A DNA stretch of 64,000 nt from Mytilus edulis. Its lineage: Eukaryota > Mollusca > Bivalvia > Mytilida > Mytilidae. The notes below the pieces were generated by a model that was not told the origin of the DNA, made no database searches, and saw nothing but the letters and a program-made list of their open reading frames with translations. The DNA lies in assembly GCF_963676685.1 (NCBI RefSeq), contig NC_092352.1, forward strand, positions 26,307,117-26,371,116. Direction: 5' to 3'. Positions within the stretch are counted from its first letter, which is position 1. Every line of letters begins with the position of its first letter. Positions 21,870-33,600 of this stretch are shown here, one piece after another. The position numbers were made by a program, and so were the translations under genes.

Positions 21870-24800
21870 TGATATAGTAAAATGTCAGCTGTGAGACATA
21901 ATATGAAGCTTTTTGTCAAATGACCACAGCGAACAAGATCAAAAAGCCATCATAATATATCCAGCAGCTGATATTTAGCAAATCAATATGCTGATAACCT
22001 GATAATCGATTTATCGGGCTGTATTTGCGTCTTTGGGAAGTTTTTTCTAAGTTTCACCAACAACCTTGACTTGATAAGTTCGGGTCAACCTTATTAACGT
22101 CGGTTCAAACATTGTGACCATCATGTCACTGATATATCTGGGTCAAAGTTATTAAGGCCGGGTCAATGTATTTGTAGTCACAAAGACGTGATATGGAATT
22201 TTAATAAGAGTTAAGCCGATTGATATAGACAGTGGGACGACCGATAATGATATATACTGTAAAAGTTAATTTTATTCTTTGGTTTCAATTTTCATGGTTT
22301 GAGCAAAAGTTGCATGTTTGTTGGTTCGAAAATTTGTGGATTGTAGTTTTTCAAAAGAAAATAATTGGTGAAGAAAGTGCAGCTATCTGAAACGAAAAAC
22401 TCATGAAAAAAATCATATGTTGTTTTATAATAAAATCAAATGTGTAAATTGGTCCATAAAAATGTCGGTTAAAATAAAAATAAAAGCTACAAGTGTACTT
22501 TGAATTGTAGAATCAATAAAAATTGCAAGCCCTCAATCAAATTATTTATTTTTCAAATGAAATTTATTTGGATTAATCCTTGAATATCATTACTGAAAGT
22601 CTGATTTTTATCGATCAAAACTAATTTCTTTGTGAGAATTAAGAGATTAAAAGACGTACAGTTTAGTTTTTATGAAAGATTAAATAGACAGAATCCTGCC
22701 TGTAGTTGCATCTTTTGTTCATAATGCGTTTCCTGATATTCGATGTAGTCAAACATAAGGTAATGGAGATCTTTCCATATCCTGATTTGGACAAGAGTTA
22801 TTATATTTCCTTGGATACTTAAAATTTGTGGATGAAGGCATCCACGAAAATCATGTAAATTGGAACCCCACAATTTATAGTACTTTCATAAAAAATTAAA
22901 GGGTAGTTTTTTAATTTTTGTAAAATCCTATCCTGTCACAATTTTCACAATTATAAAAACATGGTAAAAATTTCTCAAGTAATAAATTAAAAACTTGCAC
23001 CTCTCCATTACCTTTAATTTGACAGGTAACAACAAATGAGACTTCTCAAACTTTAAATGTTGCTCAGTCTGGGAAATATTTATATCTATGAGCCTCCTCA
23101 TGGCGTTTTTGATTATGTGATTACTTGGTTGTTTTTATAGAGAATATTTGATTATTAGACCAAATATTTCATGATTACTTGATTATCTTGTTTACAAAAA
23201 AATGATTGATTATGTGAATATTTTGGCAAAAATTTTTGTGATCATGTGATTACTTGGAAACCCCTGTGAGGGGCCTCATCCATTGAATCACAAATAGATG
23301 AATATCAAATCATCAGTTTATTTGTTCCCAATTCATTCAGAATGGTGTGAGAATTACAATCAACTCTAGATGTTATTACATCAAAATCTATCATTAAATG
23401 GGGAATTGAAATTTTATAACATTTACAATTATAAGTTCAGCTTTAAGACTGAAAAATCTAAAATAAATCAGCAACACAGTGTAAGGGTTTACAATTCAAT
23501 AACCTGTTAATCAGGACAATGAAATGTGCACTCTTCATTGAAGCTGAGCATAGTACATGTTTCAGATATCCTGTTTTTTTCTCAAGTTTTTGTTAGATTT
23601 TGGTATAACTACATGAAAAACAAATGCACAAGGTTCAAAAGAAATCCTTTCTGTCTCATTTAGTTCAATATTTCAAATACCATATTTATCTAAAGCTGCT
23701 ATCGGAGAGTCACATAAAAACCAAAACATTTGGGCAAGTTGATGTACATGTTGTATGAGAGACAGTTAAGTTTTAAGTTCAACTTTGAACCATCTAATGT
23801 TCATCAGTACTGATGAGGCAGCAAGAAAACTTAAAGGTCAAAGGTGAAAGAAAAAACAGAAGGTTAAAAATGAGAACAAAAGAGGTCTCACAAATGTCTT
23901 GTCAATGGTATGATTTCTGAAAAATTAAGAATATATCTTGAGCTCGTGAGATCAAGACAAAATTTTCGACTAAAAAATTGGAATAACATATTTACATTAA
24001 AGATCTTCTAGGCATCCACAAAGACAACATGTAACAGTGAAACTTTTGTCATAAAACTTTTGCAAGAAAGCGTAAAAGAAAGTAACCAAGGATGTGATGT
24101 TACAACAGGGATCATTAAAGTATAATGTTTAGTTACACCTGATTAATTTCTCTACAATTCCTTACCTGAGAATGTATGTCAAAATGTTTGTTGGATTAGT
24201 TCAAAAATATGCTGCCTATTCCTGCAAATATAAAAAAAAGTATTGTAGCACCTGCTGTGTCAAGATCAATACGTGTAGTAATTGGATATGTTTTATAATC
24301 AAATGTTCACAACTCACACCCTATTATTTGGTTAAAAAGTTGTACCATATAATTTCTAGTTAACACTAAGATTTAGTTTCCAGTACATTATCAATCAATG
24401 CTATACACCAATATACATGTAACTATACATGTACCTATACCTGTAACATCAGAATAGTACAACAAGGTCTTTAAAGTATTGTGGACTAGGAGTTATCTGC
24501 AATGTGTTTTTTGGATGATTTTTCAACTAAATGTTTACATCTAAATTTGTGCTGTTCTGTGAAATCTACAATACAACCATAAGTTAATGAATGCTTTTGA
24601 CCATTATGTCTACTACAGCCATTTAATTAAGAAGAAAATAAATCAGAAAACCTTTCTTATAATATATCCTTTTAAACAGTTATCATCCAGTCGCTAAAGT
24701 AGATTTGAAATCCTAGTTTAAGTCTGAAATGTATTTTTAATACTCTATTTCTCAAAAAGTATTTTTACTGATAAATGTTTGCACATGGTATTGCTCTCTC

Positions 24801-25250
24801 CTCATAGTAATTGTGTCAGACTCATTCATTTTGCTTTAAAAAAATCATGAAAGTTAAGTTTTTACGTTCAAATTTACCAGCAAAACATTAAAAAATATAT
24901 CAATAAATCTGTAAACTTTGATTAACCAATATTTTTTTTATCTATAGGAAAACAAATTTATTAGAACCTAGAAGTTAAGAACTTCAATTGTTAACATTAT
25001 TGTTTTTGTTAAATTTTTATGTGATGCTTAAATTCATTTATTTCTATCATACACACTAGCATCAACTTACCTGAGCCTGTGAGAGCTTATATATACTATA
25101 ACATGTATACGGTGTATACTGGTAACATTTTACAACTGGATATATTTGCCAAGTGAAGCTGAAAAATGTTAAAACGGTTAATCACTGAACATTTTTTTGC
25201 TGAACATTGTATTTAACTAAAATCAATACATCTTCATATCATTTTAATGT
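21870..25250. other. intergenic stretch with decayed repeats
   Basis: No exon is seen. Recognisable pieces: a mariner-like fragment at 22,254-22,340 and 22,800-22,880 (tccacgaaaat), short 'gggtcaa..ttattaa' repeats at 22,080-22,170, and a MITE at 23,089-23,281. The remainder is plain AT-rich sequence. Confidence 0.45.
23089..23281. mobile_element. 193-bp MITE with 22-bp imperfect inverted ends
   Basis: Left end tatgagcctcctcatggcgt and right end aaacccctgtgaggggcctc are inverted relatives. The interior repeats 'tgattatgtgatta' several times. Confidence 0.55.
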
Positions 25251-25257
25251 TTAAATA

Positions 25258-26285
25258 AACCAGATGCTACGAAGGGCGCAGCTTTATACGACCCCACAGG
25301 TCGAACCCTGAACAGTTGGGGCAAGTATGGACACAACATTTAAGCTTGATACAGCTCTGAATTTGGATTGTGAATAAATAGTTGACACAACATAGGTTTC
25401 TGACACAGAATGAATGTGGTCTAAGAACTTAAACTTAAAAACTTAAAAATTTTAAATTGGACATTTAACTATTATGGTCCAATATCCAAAATCTAAATAC
25501 ATTAGATTCAGCATATCATAGAACCCCAAGAATTCAATTTTTGATGAAATCGAATAATGTTCAAATTTAGACCCTTTAGACCTCAATGTGGACCAATTTG
25601 ATAACAGAGCCCAAATATTAAAAATCTAAATACATGGTTAGATTCACCATATTGCAGAACCCCATATATTCAATTTTTGTTGAAATTAAACAAAGTTTAA
25701 TTTTGAACCCCGGTTTGGACCAACTTGAAAACTGGGCCCATAATCAAAAATCTAAGTGTTAAGATTCACCATTCAATTTTTGTTAAAATCAAACTAAGTT
25801 TAATTTTGGACCCTTATTCCTAAACTGTTGGGACCAAAACTATCAAAATCAATCCCAACCTTCCTTTTGTGGTCATAAACCTTGTGTTAAAATTTCATAG
25901 ATTTCTATTTACTTATACTAAAGTTAGAGTGCAAAAACCAAGAAAATGCTTATTTGGGTCCCTTTTTTGGCCCTAATTCCTAAACTGTCGGGACCAAAAC
26001 TCCCAAAATCAATCCCAACCTTCCTTTTGTATTCATAAACCTTTTATTAAAATTTCATAGATTTCTGTTTACTAATACTAAAGTTATTCACCAAGGTGCG
26101 AAAACCAAAAAAAATGCTTATTTGGGCCCTTTTTGGCCCCTTATTCCTAAACTGTTGGGACCAAAACTCCCAAAATAAATCCCAACCTTCCTTTTATGGT
26201 CATAAACCTTGTGTTTAAATTTCATGGATTTCTATTTACTTTTACTAAAGTTATAGGGTGAAAACCAAATGTCTTCGGACGACGA
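25258..26285 (+). mobile_element. shorter copy of the 4.2-kb element family
   Basis: Starts aaaccagatgctacgaagg with the same 'ctttatacgacc' and 'gtatggacacaacattt' as 16,119. It lacks the equivalent of about 16,290-19,050, carries three 160-bp monomers and stops at 'cttcggacgacg' without the right terminal repeat. Confidence 0.75.
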
Positions 26286-26913
26286 TTTTCCACAAGTATG
26301 TCATGTACTTTATTTACCTTTTAAAAAATAAATATCTGTCTTTTCTTCCTAATTCCACTGTACTTGACAATGATTATGGTAGAAAAGAGATAAGATGAAA
26401 TCTTTCTTCTTTTTGCATATATATTTAACCCATAAAATACAAACATGTATACAAAATTCTTTGAAGCAGGTTATTAACCCTAAGGCCTACTGTCTATTAA
26501 AGACCTAAAGAAGATAACACTAATTACCATAATGTTTAAATTTTGATCAAATTCAGTACATCAATAAAACAGTGATCAGATGTCTAACAATAGATAAAGG
26601 TAGTTGTAAACACTAAATATATGGATGGTACCTGGGCTTAAACAAACTCTCAATGGAAAATAAACTTTTAAACAAGCACCAACAATTTGTTTTATTTTTG
26701 CATAAATCTTTTTTTTCATTGTTTTCGTGGATCAACAAGTGTCCAAGGAAATATAGCAACACAACTGTTGTCCAAATCAAGACATGAAAAGATACCCATA
26801 CATGTAGGTTTTACAACATAGATATAGTCATGCCATATAATCTAAAGAAGACTTCAAATATCAGCAAATGCACTATGATCGACAACTGCATGCAGGATTG
26901 TACCCATTTAAGC

Positions 26914-27564
26914 TTTAAAGGGGCACTAGCTGTCAAATTCATGTTCACAGATCTTAATCAAATTATCATATTTGATTTATAACAATGTAAAAGATTTATC
27001 CAAACTATTAAAAGTGTAAAATAAACAATAAGCAGGGCACAGGCATGAAAATATGTAGCTTCGCTTTGTGTGTATTTTGGTCTAGACACCACCTAATTAA
27101 CTATTGAGTTGACCTCTGAAGTCATCCGATGACCATATAAGCAATTTAAACATAAATATAGATATAAATAGATTGAGTAAACTTGGATTTTTCTAGGTCT
27201 ATTTAATTTCATAATAAAAATGAAAAATAAATGTTTCAATCATCGTTTTTACCTGTATAAGAATGATTTTTTGTGGATCGAATCATCCAATCAAATGATT
27301 TACCTTTGTTTCACTTTATATGTTGACATTCTTCTTCTTTAAAGAACTTTACACATACAATTCACGTGTTATCCATCTCAAGCAAAGGGGTTATATTGAA
27401 GTTCACATGAATACGTATTCAATGAGGTCGAATTATTCACTTGCAAGTGAATAACCCATAATCAATGTTTTTTAGCTTATTTTGACAAAATTGAACCATA
27501 CTGGCTGCTTAAAATAATATATTAGATTTTTAATAAATCTTGTAGCTAGACTTCCCCTTTAAAA
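26914..27564. mobile_element. 650-bp MITE with tttaaaggggcactagct ends
   Basis: Left end ctttaaaggggcactagctg and right end gtagctagacttccccttta are inverted repeats. A perfect 22-bp palindrome, ttattcacttgcaagtgaat + aa, sits at 27433-27454. No coding frame. Confidence 0.65.
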
Positions 27565-28129
27565 ACCTAAACTGAACGAATTTTAATCTTTTAATTTAAT
27601 TTTTTTTTAAATATTTTGAACAATAACAGTCAGATTTCCAGTGAATATATGCTATGATGAATATGATCATTTATATCCTCATAATTCTCATACAGAAAAT
27701 TTTAATATTATATTGCATGGGCTTGCTTTTGATCAGAATTAATTTTACAATTCAAGGTACATGTACTTCTATACATGTCTATAGCATTTGTTTATGCACA
27801 GTTTTCTTAGAGTGTCATTCCTAAGGCCAAATTAACCCCATTGATGGTCTTTAGTCTGTTGATCACTTGATTTCAGGGTAATTAGTGTAATCACTTCTGA
27901 TTACCATGATTACACTGTGCAACAGTTCAAATGTTTACTTTATTTTTGCAATTTCCATCAATCGAGACAATTTATAAGCATAAACATGATAAACATGATA
28001 AATTAATCAGCTTATTTCTGAAAGCAAGTATTTTATTTCAAATTTGTTGACTGTTGTCAGTTTCAAAAAATGAACAAGTAAGTGAAAATAAACACCTTAT
28101 GTTGCAATATCCACAAATCATTATAGAAC

Positions 28130-28340
28130 AACATAATCTGATGTTCGGTGGTTTTCGTTTGTTGATGTGGTTCATTAGTCAGTGTTTCTTGTTTCTATAT
28201 AGAATGGTTTTACGGTTTGAATGGTTTTGTACCAGTCATTTTTGGGGCCTTTATAGCTTGCTGTTCTGTGTGTGCCAAGGCTCCGTCTTGAAGGCCATAC
28301 TTTGACCTATAATTGTTTAATTGGCTATTATCTACATGTT
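28130..28340 (+). repeat. dispersed repeat 'cgtttgttgatgtg' family
   Basis: Phrases 'gttttcgtttgttgatgtgg', 'ttggggcctttatagcttgc' and 'gccaaggctccgtcttgaag' form a compact non-coding block. The short frames in it are incidental. 'gtcgtttgttgatgtgtta' recurs in the repeats at 61,849-62,050. Confidence 0.55.
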
Positions 28341-29384
28341 GTCTGTGCAACACAAAACCATGAAACTTAAAGCCAATGATGGGAAAGTTGCCTTTAACCT
28401 GATCAATAAAACAATAACCTGCTATTGTAAATTAACTGAGCAAGGCGTCACAGTTCAAATGACTAGGTTCAAATGTATCTACTTCTATATATTCTGGATT
28501 CTCTGGTTTTATCCATCTAGTGTCTATCAACATTTTTGCCAAATATGACCAACATTTCTATTCATAATTTAATAACAAATAGTTTTAAGAGTCATATTTG
28601 AAAATCTTATTAATTTTTTTTCACAGTTTTTGAAAGAAAAATATTGCCAATAGTAATTGTATGAAAAACTAATTCCTTCCAAATTTTCAATCGCTTCTTT
28701 GAATTTTTTTTTTTTAAGTTTGAGATGTTGTAGATATTGATGTTACTTAGGACTGGAGTGGCTTAAATCAAAGCATAACAGAGTGTTCTTGCAATAAAGC
28801 AGATAGATATCTTGCTGTTCCTAACCCAATAGTATTATTTGGTCTAAAAAATTGCCAAAAATATGATATTTGAGCCTTTGCAAATAAAAGTGGACACACA
28901 CAAATGTCTCACCTGTTGTGTATTTCTAATGAAAGAAAATGCTATCAGACATACATTATATATTTTAAGCTGTAAATAATGAGTAATGTTGCTGCTGCTG
29001 ATGCCTGTATGAATGTTAAAGCTGCTACCAGTCCTGCTGAAGACAACTCTCCATACTACCAATTGTATAGGTTATTATTTGCTATATATATATATATATG
29101 GAGATATGCTGAATAACTGTGGTTAAGAGTGAAATAACTTACTAGTGATATATACTATTATATTAATAATGATAACTAAAGATGGGGATGAACAATGAGA
29201 GTATAATTGCTAGATTTTAATACAAGAAGAATATTTAAACACTAGCTTTGGAAGTTTAGTGCTGAAAAGTAACATAGTTTACAATGTGATCAAGTAATAA
29301 GTTTTCAAAACATTAAAAAATACTGAAAAATAAAGTTATTATCAACTGTTACTGAATGAAAGGAATTTTCTTGATATCAGATCC

Positions 29385-30080
29385 ACAAGAAATACACCAA
29401 ATATAGTTGACCTATGTATAGCATACAGTATAAAAAAACTCAAAAACTGAACTTTGACAACTGAACCATGGAAATGAGTTCAAGGTCATGAAGGTCAGAT
29501 GACACCTGCCAGCTAGACATGTTCACTTAACATGTATAATCATTCCATACACCAAATGTATTAGATCTATTGCATACAGGACACAGTACAAGAAAAACAG
29601 ACCAAGACACAAAAACTTAACTATAACCACTGAACCATGAAAATGAGGTCAAGGTCAGATACACTGAATATACTACACCTATATGATATGGACTTGACCA
29701 CCAAAACTTAACCTTGATCCATGAAATGAGGTTTGAGGTCAAGTGAAAACTGTCTGTATGGACTGACAACCTTGCAAGGTACATACATACCAAATATAGT
29801 TATCCTATTACTCATAATAAGAGAAAACTTAACATTACAAAAACATTTTTTCAAGTAGTCACTGAATCATGAAAATGAGGTCAAGGACAATAGACATGTG
29901 ACAGACAGAAACTTCGTATTCTGAGGCATCTATATACAAAGTATGAAGCATCTAGGTCTTTCACCTTCTAAAATATAAAGCTTTTGAGAAGTAAGCTAAT
30001 GCCGTAGTAGCCGCTGACGGATCACTATCCATGTCTAGCTTTCTGCGACAAAAGTCACAGGTTTCACAAAAACGACAATT
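29385..30080 (+). repeat. ~140-bp monomer repeat with terminal hairpin, copy B
   Basis: Same order of phrases as 13,680-14,440, ending in ctgcgac-aaaa-gtcacag at 30043-30060. The hairpin here has one mismatched pair relative to copy A. Confidence 0.75.
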
Positions 30081-30589
30081 TTGGAAATCAAAATGGTCCG
30101 AACTTTAAAACCAGTTGACTATTTCCAAAATTTTTGGCACCAATGAATTTCCCTATACTTCATAATTTAGCTGACCTCCCTAGCACAATTAGTAAAATTG
30201 GAAATTCAGTAGTTTTATGGCTATGCAGCCTCTAAATTTATAATGCCATTAATAGACAGATATACTTTCTCTGTAAGACTGATTATATATATATTACCTC
30301 AATAATACCGTCACACAAATATTATAGCCGGCTTTCAAAAACAGGATGTAAATCTTTCATGCATCATTATTCTGTATAGTGTTGATTTCTAAATTTGTCA
30401 ACAGTAAAATCAGCACTCTATAGTAGAAAGTGAAAGTAGATAATTCAGTTCGAATTAATTCTTTTTCAGATATTTCAAAGACACTTTAGAGTATCTTTCG
30501 ATACAAACATTCGTTCAGTGGTTTATTAAATCCTTTATAAACAAAACATACTATTATATTTATTTACTGCGAGATTGCCACGTTTTAAT

Positions 30590-30612
30590 ACGCATGCGCA
30601 CACTCCGGAAGC
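30590..30612 (+). promoter_or_regulatory. USO1: USO1 core promoter: NRF1 and ETS sites
   Basis: acgcatgcgca (30590-30600) fits the NRF1 consensus, and ccggaagc (30605-30612) is an ETS/GABP core. They lie 14-36 bases ahead of the USO1 start codon, without a TATA box. This is the usual make-up of a TATA-less housekeeping promoter. Transcription therefore probably starts very close to the ATG. Confidence 0.55.
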
Positions 30613-30625
30613 CACGAATCACAAA

Positions 30626-33600
30626 ATGGATTATTTTCGAAAATATTTAGGTCCTTCACAGGGTGGCGTACAACCCACAGGAGCAGATACTGTTAGTAGA
30701 AAATGAATAACATATATCTTAAGCAAATTTAGAAAAAGTCTAATAACGCTATCACCCTGTACTTCAACTGTTTGCAAACGGCTGTTACCGGCTCAACCCC
30801 CTAAATAATTTTGTGAAAAAAATATGTTGTTATATCATATTTAAGTATCAATTATATACGTGAGTGTATGGCTTAGTGGTTAGGACTGTTAGAGTTTGCA
30901 CTGAAGGTTTCGGGTTCAACCCTGACACAGGGAGGAAAAAGGGGGGGAGTGTACCATACACCTTACCTTACCCTTATCGCTATTTCATTTTGGAAATCTG
31001 TGATGCTAAATATGGCGTGAACACAACGCTGGAATGTCACTTGTTTCTTATATTGTAGTGTAACTTTGTGACGGGTCATGTTTATACATGGGCTTAAAAC
31101 AGATCGATAACATACACCTTATCGCTAATCCTGGCTGACCCGGCCGCTTGAATCACTTTTCCATTGTAGCGTCAGATATTTTGTTTTGTGACGTCAAAAT
31201 TTTACGGGAACCCGTGTGATATTCAGTAATGGCAGACAAATAGCGATAAGGTGTATTATTATAGCATGTAACGTTTTCTTCCTTAATTTACATATTCCTG
31301 ACACTGACAGTCATTACAACAATCATAACTTTTCCATTTTGACGTTATTTTCTGTTATGACGTCATATTTTTCAGTCAGGGGTACTACTTGTACAAGTTA
31401 TTTTTATTTACTTATAGAAGTAATATTAATATACTTATACAAGTGAATTTTATTTACTTGTATAGGTAAAAAAAAATATGGCTTAGTTATGTCCCTTAGA
31501 CATTCCGATTAATTACCTATATATAGGTACAAAAGTTATCCTTTCTTCTTTTCTTAAGTTCTTAGGATTTCTTTGCTCTAATAGAATTTTAAATTGTCTG
31601 CCCAGGGAAAAAAATTAACGGTCGTCCAGTCGCCAATGGCGACCAGAAATTGACCTGGGCGATCTTTTTACTCAGTTGTGGTAGCCCAGGTGGCGAATTG
31701 AAAGCAAGTTCTTGACTGACCAAAAATCAGCAATTTACCGTGACTCCAAGTACTGGCTACTTCACAGACAAAAATTTAAATTCAAAAAGAAAAATCTTTT
31801 TAAAATGTATTGCATCAAAGTCGCGGTCGCGATAAACAAGGATGTCAAATCAGTGTTTACCTGTGACTAAATATAGTTCATGTAAATTCAGGTCACTGAT
31901 TGGTCGTCTATTGAAAGTCGGAATGTAAGTGTAATTTCATGGACAATGAAAATCCCATTTGTCTGTTATGAGCAATTTTTGAAGGCCTTGCCCAAATACT
32001 TAGATCTTTGCGCAATCAGTTTCTTTGTTGAATTAATGAGATGAAACATTGAACACTATTAAAAAAAATTGAGCTAAGCAGGGAAAAATCATCAAAGGCA
32101 AACTTGTCGTCGGTAAAATGCAGTTTTTGGCTTATAACTCAAAAACCAAAGCATTTAGAGCAAATCTGATATGGGGTAAAATTAATTATGAGGATAGATC
32201 TGTCTGCCCTAAGGAAATTTTGCTGTTTTTGGTTATTATCTTGAATATTATTATAGATAGAGATAAACTGTAAACAGCAATAATGTACAGCAAAGTAAGA
32301 CCTAAAAATAAGTCAACATGACCAAAATGGTCAATTGACCTCCTAAGGAGTTATTGCCCTTCATAGTCAATTTTTAACAATTTTCATATAATTTGTATAT
32401 TTTCACTAACATTTTCCACTGAAACTACTGGGCCAAGTTCATTATAGATAGAGATAATTGTAAGCAGCAAGAATGTTTAGTAAAGTAAGATCTACAAACA
32501 CATCACCATCACCAAAACACAATTTTTTCATGAATCCATCTGTGTCCTTTGTTTAATATGCACATAGACCAAGGTGAACGACACAGGCTCTTTAGAGCCT
32601 CTAGTTCATCAATAGACAGGTGTCTTATACAATATTTTAAGTACTAATGCATCCTTAGTCTGTGAAGGCTGTATATCGGTGCTTTGCTTTTGCGCCAAAA
32701 TAATCTTTCATTTGCGCCAAAAATTGAACTTTCATTTGCGCCAATATTTCAGGTAAATACGCATGATACAGGTTAATACAGATATTGATAAAAAAAAAAT
32801 CTTTCAAAAACCCTGTTGATAAAGTTCTTGTTAGTCAAAACATATTCCTCAGAAATCAGTCATCATAAAACCATAAATAAACCTTTCAATGCGTTTTTGA
32901 TATTATACTTTCTGCTGGTGTACCCCATGGTTGCGTTCGTTCAAAGTTTTGATAATTGTTTAGTTGTCAGTTGGTATTCTGTCTTTACAAGTTATTCAAC
33001 CTTTGCAAGTTTTTTGGGACACCTTAATGACTTGTCTTAATTTTTCAGATCATACATGTATATGATAAGACTTATTTCCTTGGTTTGTCTCTGAATTGAC
33101 AATGTCCATCTTGACACATCTAAAATGTGAACACTATATAAATTCAAACCTAAGTGACTCTCAGTAATACTGTAAAAACAAATCTTAATCAATTCACGAT
33201 AGAGCGACGAATGTTCGTTTCCTTTACTACCTGTAAAATGGCGCAAATGAAGTATTTAATGTTTGGCGCAAATGAAAGATTGGATTTTTAAAAAATTGGC
33301 GCAAATGCAATGCGCCCCTGTATATATAGATTTAAACTACAAATGTACAAAGCCATTAGTACCCACTTTAAACACAAAACTATATTTCTAAATACACTTA
33401 CTAATGAATCAAAAATATATTGTTTTTAGGTTGAAAGATTAGTGGACAGAGTTCAATCTTCAACATTACTGGATGATAGACGAGATGCCGTCCGAGCACT
33501 TAAAGCAATGTCTAAGGTACAATGTAATAAGAGTGGCAAACGATTTATTTATTTTTGGTATCAAAATCAAAACAAACAATTCTAGCTATAAATTTCTTCC

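Noticed and set aside
28054..28548. Two plus-strand frames of 83 and 75 codons
   Set aside because: They fall in a dispersed non-coding repeat and have no family-like features.
30861..30945. Functional tRNA gene
   Set aside because: A and B boxes are present but the acceptor and anticodon stems do not close; better read as a SINE head.
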